Assembly (NCBI RefSeq): GCF_001647025.1
Contig: NZ_LUKQ02000046.1
Coordinates: 1 to 33,161 of the forward strand
DNA: 33,161 nt
From: Endozoicomonas atrinae
Lineage (GTDB): Bacteria; Pseudomonadota; Gammaproteobacteria; Pseudomonadales; Endozoicomonadaceae
Reading direction: 5' to 3'
Positions 26,665 to 33,161 of the stretch are shown in pieces. Position 1 is the stretch's first letter. The number at the start of each line of letters is the position of its first letter. The position numbers and the translations under genes were made by a program. The notes below the pieces were generated by a model that was given only the letters and a program-made list of their open reading frames with translations, searched no databases and had not been told where the DNA came from.

Positions 26665-26790
26665 GCCAATGTCCCAAATAATCAAGGTTATTTTGCTTCC
26701 TTACGGGTACATTGTTTGTTAGACAGAAGTCAGGCGTCAACCCAATAAAAATAACAAGAACAATAACAGACGACTGTTAAGGAGTGCTAA

Positions 26791-28125
26791 ATGCTTCCCT
26801 ATGCCATCATTGGTGCAGGCCCCATGGGTTTATGCACGGCAAGACGGTTAAACCAGTATCAAATTCCCTGGATCGGCTTTGAGATTCACCGCGACGTGGG
26901 TGGCCTGTGGGATATTGATAACCCCACCAGCACCATGTACCAGTCTGCACACCTGATCAGCTCAAAGAAGCAGACCGAGTTTGCCGAACTCCCCATGGAT
27001 GACTCGGTACCAACCTACCCAAGCCACCAGCACTTGAAAGCGTATTTTCAGAAATACGCCAGACACTTCGACCTGTATCAAGGGTTTCGCTTCGGGCACA
27101 CCGTCAACAGCATTACCCCCCAGGGCAATCACTGGCGGATCACCGCAGAAACCGATGGTCAGGAAGTATCTTATGACGTTGCCGGTGTCCTGCTGGCCAA
27201 TGGCACCCTGCATCACCCGAACAGAACCAGCCTGAAGGGTGACTTTTCCGGACAGCACCTCCATGCCGCCCAATACAAGGACCCACAACTGTTCAAAGAT
27301 AAGCGGGTGCTGATTATTGGCTGTGGCAACAGTGGCTGTGATATTGCCGTTGATGCCGTGCATCAGGCAAAAAGCGTCGATATGTCGGTAAGGCGCGGCT
27401 ATTACTTCCTGCCTAAATTCATCAAAGGCCAGCCGACGGACAGCCTGGGTGGAAAAATAAAACTGCCAAAACGGTTAAAGCAAATAGTAGACAGCTGGCT
27501 GATCCGCATGATTATTGGTAAACCCAGTGATTATGGTCTGCCTGACCCGGATTACCGTCTTTATGAAAGTCACCCGGTCATCAATTCACTGTTTCTTCAC
27601 CACATCGGTCATGGTGACATCACGCCAAGGCCTGCCATTAAATCCGTTTCAGACAAAATGGTGGAATTCAGTGATGGGTCCAGCCAGGGCTATGACCTCA
27701 TTCTGGAAGCCACTGGCTATAAACTGCACTACCCGTTTATCGATAAGAAGCACCTGAACTGGCAGGGTTACGCACCTCAGCTTCATCTGAACGTCTTCAA
27801 TCCTGAACACAATAATATTTTTGTGATGGGAATGGTTGAAGCTGCAGGCCTGGGTTGGCAGGGGCGTGACGACCAGGCCCACCTGGTTGCCCTGTATCTA
27901 CGACAGAAGCAGGATAAAAAAGCATCGGCAACCGTGTTTGAGCAAAACATCGAACAGCAGTTTGCTGAACGGGTTGTGGGGGGTATGGACTATCTGGAGC
28001 TGGAGCGCATGGCCTATTACGTGGATAAAGCCTCATATCTGAAAGCCATACACCAGGGAATTCGTCTGTTGCAGAGAGACTACTCCGATAACGATAACCT
28101 GTTCACGCAGGCGGAGGCTTTTTGA
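26791..28125 (+). CDS. FMO-type flavin-dependent monooxygenase
   Basis: A 444-residue class B flavin monooxygenase using FAD and NADPH. The FAD motif GAGPMG lies at residues 8-13, FSGQHLHAAQY at 152-162 matches the FMO identifying motif FxGxxxHxxxY, GCGNSG at 177-182 binds NADPH, and ATGYK near residue 310 is the C-terminal family motif. LISSKKQTEF near residue 55-64 is typical of bacterial FMOs that act on carbonyl, nitrogen or sulfur compounds. AAGGAG lies six bases before the ATG. It is the first gene of an overlapping unit with a BASS transporter and two SDRs, so it probably oxygenates an imported hydrophobic or acidic compound. The substrate is unknown. Confidence 0.88.
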   Translation: MLPYAIIGAGPMGLCTARRLNQYQIPWIGFEIHRDVGGLWDIDNPTSTMYQSAHLISSKKQTEFAELPMDDSVPTYPSHQHLKAYFQKYARHFDLYQGFRFGHTVNSITPQGNHWRITAETDGQEVSYDVAGVLLANGTLHHPNRTSLKGDFSGQHLHAAQYKDPQLFKDKRVLIIGCGNSGCDIAVDAVHQAKSVDMSVRRGYYFLPKFIKGQPTDSLGGKIKLPKRLKQIVDSWLIRMIIGKPSDYGLPDPDYRLYESHPVINSLFLHHIGHGDITPRPAIKSVSDKMVEFSDGSSQGYDLILEATGYKLHYPFIDKKHLNWQGYAPQLHLNVFNPEHNNIFVMGMVEAAGLGWQGRDDQAHLVALYLRQKQDKKASATVFEQNIEQQFAERVVGGMDYLELERMAYYVDKASYLKAIHQGIRLLQRDYSDNDNLFTQAEAF

Positions 28126-29042
28126 TGCTCACTGACGTTCAAATCCACTTCGATCCCCAGAGCCTGATACTGCTGAACGGTATTCTGGCCCTGATGATGT
28201 TTGGCGTTTCACTGACGCTGAAACCGGATGATTTCAAACAGATTCTCCGCTCTCCCATTGCCCCCACTATCGGTCTGCTGGCCCAGTTTATGGTGCTGCC
28301 TGCCGCCACGGCCCTGGTGACCTGGTTCTTTGATATTGATCCTGAGCTGGCACTGGGCATGATTCTGGTGGCTTCCTGCCCGGGTGGTTCATTCAGCAAT
28401 ATCATGACCCATATTGGACGGGGCAATGTGGCTGTATCTGTCTCCATGACCGCGGTTTCCAGTCTGGCCGCCATTGTCATGACGCCCTTTAACTTTGTCC
28501 TCTACGGTCAGCTGAACCCGGTCACCCGTCCTTTAATCCAGGAGATCGCCATTCAGCCCTTTGAACTCTTCCTGCTGGTGACGCTGGTGCTGGCCATTCC
28601 GCTCCTGCTGGGCATGGTGATCGGGCAACTGTTCCCCAGGTTTGCCGAACGATCGGACACACCGTTCCGGTTTCTATCACTGCTGGTCTTTATGGTCTTT
28701 ATCGTGATCGCAGTGTCCAACAATGTTGGCGTGTTTATCGAGCACATGGGCAGCTTTGCTTTACTGGTCGTGGCACACAATGCCCTCGCCCTGTTGATCG
28801 GTATGATCAGCGGATACCTGGCCCGGCTGAATACGCCAGATAGGCGGGCAGTGACGCTGGAGGTCGGCATTCAGAATTCAGGACTGGCATTGGGCATTCT
28901 GTTCACCTTCTTCCCGCAATACGGAGGAATGCTGATTATTGCCGCCTTCTGGGGTGTTCTGCATCTGGTGACGGGGTTAAGCCTCGCACTGATCTGGAAT
29001 GCACGCTCTGATGCTAGGGAGGCTCGCTATGCCAACAGCTAA
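28125..29042 (+). CDS. Bile acid:sodium symporter family (BASS/SLC10) transporter
   Basis: A 305-residue membrane protein with about nine to ten segments. ASCPGGSFSNIMTHIGRGNVAVSVSMT is the crossover region with the Na+ site and EVGIQNSGLALGI is the second signature of the BASS family. The ATG at 28125 overlaps the monooxygenase stop by one base (TGATG), with GGAGG eight bases upstream. Bacterial members import pantoate, bile acids, methionine-derived oxo acids and other organic anions with Na+. Its place between the monooxygenase and two SDRs suggests it imports their substrate. Confidence 0.9.
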   Translation: MLTDVQIHFDPQSLILLNGILALMMFGVSLTLKPDDFKQILRSPIAPTIGLLAQFMVLPAATALVTWFFDIDPELALGMILVASCPGGSFSNIMTHIGRGNVAVSVSMTAVSSLAAIVMTPFNFVLYGQLNPVTRPLIQEIAIQPFELFLLVTLVLAIPLLLGMVIGQLFPRFAERSDTPFRFLSLLVFMVFIVIAVSNNVGVFIEHMGSFALLVVAHNALALLIGMISGYLARLNTPDRRAVTLEVGIQNSGLALGILFTFFPQYGGMLIIAAFWGVLHLVTGLSLALIWNARSDAREARYANS

Positions 29043-29973
29043 CCGAATTCTGATTACCGGCGCTGCCGGCTATATCGGCCATCAAGTGGGGAATGCCCTG
29101 GCCAGGGCCCAGGTTGTGATTGGCTGTGATATTCGACCCAATACGGCGGCTGACTTCCCCATCGAAATAATGGATATCTGCGATGCTTCCCTGGTTGAGC
29201 TCTTACGCAGTCAGCAAATTACCCATGTGGTTCATCTGGCCAGTGTTCTGGAAGCCAGTGAAGACCGCGAGCGTGACTACCGTATCGATGTAGAAGGCAC
29301 CCGTAATGTGATTGAAGCCTGCCTGCAGGCCGGTGTACATCATTTAACCGTCACCAGCAGTGGCGCGGCCTATGGCTATCATGCGGATAATGATCCCTGG
29401 TTACAGGAAAGCTCGCCACTGCGCGGCAACTATGAGTTTGCCTATTCGTGGCATAAGCGCCTGGTGGAGGAGATGCTTGAACAATACCGGGTGGATTATC
29501 CGGGTTTGAAGCAGCTGATCCTCCGCCCGGGAACCGTACTTGGCAGAAACACCCGTAACTTGATCACCAACCTGTTCCTGAAAAAACACATACTGACCAT
29601 TAAAGGGTCTGACTCCCCTTTCGTGTTTATCTGGGATGAGGATGTGGTTCAGATTATCTGTGATGGGGTTCTGCAGCATAAATCCGGTATTTTCAATCTT
29701 GCTGGAGACGGTGCTCTCACCTTAAGAGATATTGCGCGCTTCCTTAATAAACCGGTATTTACCCTACCACCGGCCCTGCTCAAGATTGCACTGGCGATCG
29801 GTAAAACCATCGGCCTCACCCGCTATGGGCCAGAGCAGCTGAAATTTCTCCGCTACCGCCCGGTGCTGGCCAACGATGCCTTAAAACAGCAGTTCGGCTA
29901 TACCCCGAAAAAAACGTCAGCGGAAGTGTTCCAGCTGTTTACTGAACACCTTGATAGGGAGGCAACGCAATGA
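29029..29973 (+). CDS. Extended SDR, NAD-dependent epimerase/dehydratase family
   Basis: A 314-residue extended short-chain dehydrogenase. ITGAAGYIG near residue 8 binds NAD(P), VTSSGAAYG carries the Ser/Thr region and the YSWHK motif near residue 140 supplies the catalytic Tyr and Lys; LRPGTVLGRN follows. The C-terminal half resembles 3-beta-hydroxysteroid dehydrogenase/isomerase-like and sugar epimerase-like members. The ATG at 29029 overlaps the end of the transporter gene by 14 bases and has AGGGAGG six bases upstream; a longer frame starting at 28999 has no such site. The reaction is unknown; oxidation of a hydroxyl on the imported compound is likely. Confidence 0.88.
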   Translation: MPTANRILITGAAGYIGHQVGNALARAQVVIGCDIRPNTAADFPIEIMDICDASLVELLRSQQITHVVHLASVLEASEDRERDYRIDVEGTRNVIEACLQAGVHHLTVTSSGAAYGYHADNDPWLQESSPLRGNYEFAYSWHKRLVEEMLEQYRVDYPGLKQLILRPGTVLGRNTRNLITNLFLKKHILTIKGSDSPFVFIWDEDVVQIICDGVLQHKSGIFNLAGDGALTLRDIARFLNKPVFTLPPALLKIALAIGKTIGLTRYGPEQLKFLRYRPVLANDALKQQFGYTPKKTSAEVFQLFTEHLDREATQ

Positions 29974-30824
29974 TGGACACACCCGTTGCCCTGATCACCG
30001 GCGCGGCCAATGGGTTGGGCTGGGCTCTGTCTCAACAGTTCTGGCAGGCAGGATACAGCTTGTGTCTGGTCGATCTGGACCAGCAGGGGCTGGAGGCAAG
30101 AAAAGCATCTCTGCTCGAAATAAGCAGCAGCACTCAGAAAATAGAGCTTTGTGCTGTCAATCTATTGGAGTCAGATGCTATTGAGTGCATTAAAGACACC
30201 CTCTCCAGGCGTTTCACGTCTCTTGATGTGCTGGTCAACAATGCCGGTATCACCCACCGTTCACTGGCAAGGGAAACGTCAATAGACGTGATTGAAAAAG
30301 TCATGGCCCTGGATTTCCTGGTACCGGTCAAACTCACACAACAGTTGTTTGATCAGTTAGCCAATTCAGGAACCCGGAAAAAGCCGGCAACAATTATCAA
30401 TATCGGCAGCATGGCGGGCTGGATGCCGGTTATGGCGCGGTCCGGCTATTGCGCAGCCAAGTCTGCGCTGCACCAGTATTTTGAAACGCTGCGGGCAGAA
30501 ACAGCCCACCTTTCTGTTAACATTCTGATGGTCTACCCCAGCTTTCTGGCGACGGATATTGAGAAGAATGCACTGGCAGGTAATGGCCAGAAGGCAAGCC
30601 ATGCGCGTTCAACCATAGGGAATATTCAGAGTGCTGAATGGATGGCAAAACAGATCATTCAAGCATGCCATTCGGGCAAAAGCCGTCTGTTTCCCAGTAA
30701 AGCCATATTGTTGGCCAGTTTATTCTACCGATGGTTTCCGGGGATTTACCTGAGAATGATGAGCAGGAAGTTCAAATCTGAACTATCTATACCAGCAGAA
30801 GTCCAGCAAGTGGCAAACCATTAA
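29970..30824 (+). CDS. Classical SDR family oxidoreductase
   Basis: A 284-residue NAD(P)-dependent dehydrogenase. Motifs are TGAANGLG near residue 10, NNAGITH near residue 88, a catalytic Ser in NIGSMAG and YCAAK near residue 157. The C-terminus has a hydrophobic stretch (AILLASLFYRWFPGIYLRMM) like that of membrane-associated acyl or retinoid-type SDRs. The start overlaps the preceding stop (ATGA), with GGGAGG seven bases upstream. It is the last gene of the FMO/BASS/SDR/SDR unit and faces the globin gene with only three bases between the stops. Confidence 0.9.
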   Translation: MMDTPVALITGAANGLGWALSQQFWQAGYSLCLVDLDQQGLEARKASLLEISSSTQKIELCAVNLLESDAIECIKDTLSRRFTSLDVLVNNAGITHRSLARETSIDVIEKVMALDFLVPVKLTQQLFDQLANSGTRKKPATIINIGSMAGWMPVMARSGYCAAKSALHQYFETLRAETAHLSVNILMVYPSFLATDIEKNALAGNGQKASHARSTIGNIQSAEWMAKQIIQACHSGKSRLFPSKAILLASLFYRWFPGIYLRMMSRKFKSELSIPAEVQQVANH

Positions 30825-30827
30825 CCA

Positions 30828-31229
30828 TCAGGAAGCATGGTATTGTTTGATCATATGGTTAATTCCAGGCTGGAGGGTCTCTCTCCAGGCCTGCGCCACT
30901 TTCTCATTGAAACGCGGGTCTGTCTGCTCCACTGCCTGAATCATTGAGTCCAGCCACAGCTTATAAAAGTGAGGGGCAATATTGAGATGCTGCCTGTCGT
31001 GGTTAATGGCCGTTTTATGAATTGGCGCCGTGTTAATGTTTGCATGCACCATATAGGCAAGAGACTTTAACAGCACTTTCTTTTGAAGCTGCATATCCGT
31101 GTGTGAAAATTTGGCTTTCACTTCTTCGGAACTGGAAAGAAATATCCGATAAAAACGGTCCAGAAAATCAGGATCACCGGTACAGCGCTGGAAGCTGTCA
31201 TTAAATATCGGTGTGTATTCTGTTTCCAT
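30828..31229 (-). CDS. Single-domain bacterial globin
   Basis: A 133-residue heme protein. The pattern NHDRQHLNIAPHFYKLWLDSM at 76-96 matches the F-helix region of bacterial single-domain globins; His77 is the probable proximal heme ligand (His81 is the alternative). Phe26 and Tyr27 lie where the B-helix aromatic residues are expected. There is no reductase or sensor domain. Such globins bind oxygen or nitric oxide; being near a nitrate reductase locus hints at NO handling, but it is transcribed separately. GGGAG lies six bases before the ATG. Confidence 0.85.
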   Translation of the reverse strand: METEYTPIFNDSFQRCTGDPDFLDRFYRIFLSSSEEVKAKFSHTDMQLQKKVLLKSLAYMVHANINTAPIHKTAINHDRQHLNIAPHFYKLWLDSMIQAVEQTDPRFNEKVAQAWRETLQPGINHMIKQYHAS

Positions 31230-31261
31230 CCATGGCTCCCACAGTCAGCTAACTCCTACGA

Positions 31262-31281
31262 GGTATAGCTATTGTTATACC
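31262..31281. promoter_or_regulatory. Inverted repeat upstream of the globin gene
   Basis: GGTATA and TATACC, eight bases apart, form a perfect 6-bp inverted repeat 33-52 bases before the globin start. It could be an operator or part of the promoter; no regulator is identified. Confidence 0.35.
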
Positions 31282-31336
31282 CTTGAATGCAGCAAGTTCA
31301 AACAGCAAGCAGGAAATAAAAACAAAAGAATGGAAG

Positions 31337-31362
31337 AATGGCAGAGCGTTTTCTCTGCCATT
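31337..31362 (-). terminator. Terminator of the lost porin gene
   Basis: A perfect 10-bp stem (31337-31346 with 31353-31362) followed on the minus strand by the T-rich run ttcttttgttttt. It lies just after the stop of the porin remnant. Confidence 0.75.
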
Positions 31363-31367
31363 TTACC

Positions 31368-31490
31368 TTAGAAGTGGTACGTGGCACCGACACTGAAACC
31401 ACCAATCTCTACAGCATCTCTGTCGTAAAGGTTCATGTACTCAGCATTCAGGCTAGCAGCGTCATTAATGTTGTAATCAACAATACAAAA
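31368..31490 (-). pseudogene. 3' remnant of an outer-membrane porin
   Basis: Reading the minus strand gives about 40 codons ending in AEYMNLYDRDAVEIGGFSV and then GATYHF followed by TAA, the typical last two beta-strands of a gammaproteobacterial porin with a terminal Phe. The frame is closed upstream by a stop at 31491-31493, and nothing porin-like continues beyond. A terminator follows the stop. So a porin gene once ended here and its 5' part has been deleted or displaced. It is far too short to function. Confidence 0.75.
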
Positions 31491-31617
31491 TTAATGAAAC
31501 AGTACATTCACGCAACGATCACTTTCTGTTTTTTCAAAGTCACTATACCAGTGAAAGATGGGTTCATGCTTTAAGAGTAAACCAATCCCAGATCAACTAA
31601 GAGAAGCTATATTCTTC
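31491..31617. other. Non-coding junction between porin remnant and corC-like gene
   Basis: No gene is seen. A small stem-loop GAGAAG (31601-31606) with CTTCTC (31614-31619) overlaps the stop of the corC-like gene but lacks a T-tract. The deletion boundary of the porin gene must lie at or near 31490. Confidence 0.5.
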
Positions 31618-32925
31618 TCAGGTATTAAAGGCATCCCCCAACTTTCGCCTCACCAGTACTTTTTCTGGCCGGTTACCTTCCACCGACAGCAGGATAAATT
31701 GCCAGCCTTCCCACTCGACCGATTCGCCAACTTTCGGCATCTCCCCAAGGCACCACATCATCATGCCACTCAGGGTATGGTAACCATGCCTGCTCTCGTC
31801 CGGAACGCTGTCCAGTTCGAGCAGATCCCTGAGCACGGCAATCGGTATCAGTCCATCCATAGTCCAGCTGCCATCAACATGCTGTTCAGACCAGTTATCC
31901 TCCGGAAGACTCGATTTAAACTCCCCGGCCAGAGCCTCCAGCAGATCACCATGGGTCACAATGCCTTTCAGATCTCCATACTCGTCGACCACAAATACCA
32001 GGTGATCATTGCACTGACGGTAAAACTCCAGAAGCCTTGAACCACTCCAGCTTTTGGGGACAAACACCGCCGGTTGAGTCACGGCTTTAATCGCGTTATT
32101 ATCCCCTGCCCCGCTGAACTTGATGTTCAACAGCTGCTTGGCGGATAACACCCCGATGGGGTTATCCATATCCCCATCAATTACCGGGAAGCGCTCATGA
32201 CCACAGGCCAGCAGGCACTGCAGGTTCTCATCCAGGGATTTTCGCAGGTCAAACGCCTTCATCTCACTGCGTGGTGTCATCAATGACGAGACTTTCCGAT
32301 CATCCAGATGGAACACATTCCTCACCATGTCACGCTCATGGGCTTCAATAACCCCACTGCGAGAACCTTCATTAACCAGGGCAAAAATATCTTCTTCGAT
32401 AATATTCTCTTCCGATTCACCACCGTTTTTGCCCAGCAAACGCAACAGTAAATCCGTTGACCAGGCCAGCAGGGAAACAAAGGGTTTGGAAAGCAGCGCC
32501 AGAAGGCTGAGCGGCCTTGCCATCATACGGGCAAACAGTTCCGGGTTAAGCTGCGCCAGTCTTTTGGGCACCAGCTCGCCCACAACAATGGATAAATAGG
32601 TAATACCAATAACGACAATCGCCGTCGATGCAGCCGATGCGGTTTTTCTGGAAATATCAAAGGTGGACATATACTCGGCCAGGGGCGCTGCCAGCGCCGC
32701 CTCACCGTAGATACCATTCAGCAGACCAATTACCGTGATACCAATCTGCACCGTCGAAAGAAATCGGGTTGGTTCTTCACCCAGCTTGATGGCAGTAGCA
32801 GCCCCGGCATCCCCTTTATCAGCCAGCTTTTGCAGACGGCTTTTACGGGCCGATACCAGGGCAATCTCAGACATGGCAAAGACGCCGTTCAGCAGAATCA
32901 GCGCAGTCAGTATCAGCACATCCAT
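31618..32925 (-). CDS. CNNM/CBS-domain protein, CorC/HlyC (hemolysin-like) family
   Basis: A 435-residue membrane protein. Residues 1-190 form the CNNM/DUF21 transmembrane domain (LILTALILLNGVFAMSEIAL and VVIGITYLSIVVGELVPKRLA), residues 205-325 two CBS domains (LMTPRSEMKAFDLRKSL and LVFVVDEYGDLKGIVTHGDLLEAL), and residues 345-430 the CorC_HlyC transporter-associated domain. The family is linked to magnesium and cobalt efflux and Mg2+ homeostasis; older annotations as hemolysin are misleading. AGAGG lies seven bases before the ATG. The promoter region upstream is only about 110 bases before the right-hand end repeat, so that repeat may affect its expression. Confidence 0.92.
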   Translation of the reverse strand: MDVLILTALILLNGVFAMSEIALVSARKSRLQKLADKGDAGAATAIKLGEEPTRFLSTVQIGITVIGLLNGIYGEAALAAPLAEYMSTFDISRKTASAASTAIVVIGITYLSIVVGELVPKRLAQLNPELFARMMARPLSLLALLSKPFVSLLAWSTDLLLRLLGKNGGESEENIIEEDIFALVNEGSRSGVIEAHERDMVRNVFHLDDRKVSSLMTPRSEMKAFDLRKSLDENLQCLLACGHERFPVIDGDMDNPIGVLSAKQLLNIKFSGAGDNNAIKAVTQPAVFVPKSWSGSRLLEFYRQCNDHLVFVVDEYGDLKGIVTHGDLLEALAGEFKSSLPEDNWSEQHVDGSWTMDGLIPIAVLRDLLELDSVPDESRHGYHTLSGMMMWCLGEMPKVGESVEWEGWQFILLSVEGNRPEKVLVRRKLGDAFNT

Positions 32926-33034
32926 GAATATACCTCTTGAATCATGCTGAACGGCTCCTTATTTAATCAGCTTGATAGCGTTTGTCAGACTCTGTCGATG
33001 GCCCAGTCTGTTTGGTAATAAAACTATAGAACTG

Positions 33035-33161
33035 ACGCGATGTGCGACTTTGTAAGAAGCTATCTCAAATTACTAGCATGATGGTAAGTCCAACTTAAAT
33101 CTTCAAAATCACACAACTATACGCTTTCCGTTTTTTTAATCTTCGGAAATAAGGTTCTCAA
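33035..33161. repeat. Right copy of the 127-bp inverted terminal repeat
   Basis: Reverse complement of bases 1-127 without a mismatch. In the direction leading out of the window a short frame MCDFVRSYLKLLA is closed by TGA, and in the other direction a frame EPYFRRLKKRKAYSCVILKI ends after 20 residues; either might be the tail of a transposase, but this is too short to tell. Confidence 0.95.

Noticed and set aside
31338-31574. Plus-strand frame of 78 codons near the corC-like gene
   Set aside because: It runs opposite the porin remnant and through its terminator; no ribosome-binding site and no recognisable motif.
1-33161. CRISPR array, prophage, toxin-antitoxin or restriction system
   Set aside because: No regularly spaced repeats, cas genes, integrase, phage structural or defence-type genes are visible in any part of the window.

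Overview
This is a 33 kb piece of a gammaproteobacterial chromosome. Gene content (complete napFDAGHBC periplasmic nitrate reductase operon next to narXL, PutP, TctABC, an Sbal_3080-type lipoprotein, a small Nap-associated membrane protein of the Vibrio/Shewanella type) fits a marine, facultatively respiring organism. An Endozoicomonas-like or other Oceanospirillales host is my best guess, but no rRNA or marker gene proves it. No phage, integrase, transposase, CRISPR array, tRNA or rRNA is visible inside the window.

Layout. 1-127 and 33035-33161 are perfect inverted copies of one another, so the window is bounded by a repeat that continues outside. 300-2230 (minus strand): a beta-ketoacyl synthase and a lipoprotein. 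2516-4646 (plus): putP and a Ser-rich orphan protein. 4807-6575 (plus): a lipoprotein cytochrome c5 and a Tat-exported sugar-lactone oxidase, probably one redox pair. 6837-9315 (plus): a DSD1-like PLP fold-III enzyme and a DUF819 membrane protein. 9653-14281 (plus): tctC-tctB-tctA, an RraA/HMG-aldolase-like protein and an SDR, a plausible carboxylate uptake and breakdown unit. 14314-16493: a MATE exporter divergent from a TetR regulator, with palindromic operator candidates between them. 16488-25645: narXL (minus) divergent from napFDAGHBC plus a 42-residue membrane protein (plus), with NarL-type heptamers in the shared upstream region. 25687-30824: an AraC regulator divergent from a tightly overlapping four-gene unit (FMO-type monooxygenase, bile acid:sodium symporter family transporter, extended SDR, classical SDR). 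30828-32925 (minus): a single-domain globin, the decayed 3' end of an outer-membrane porin with its terminator, and a CorC/HlyC-type CNNM-CBS protein.

How it works together. NarX senses nitrate/nitrite and NarL probably acts on the nap promoter; NapC and NapGH feed quinol electrons to NapB and NapA. The other units look like separate, individually regulated transporter-plus-enzyme modules. The least explained is the AraC/FMO/BASS/SDR/SDR unit, whose composition suggests uptake and oxidation of a hydrophobic organic acid or sterol-like compound; that is inference only.
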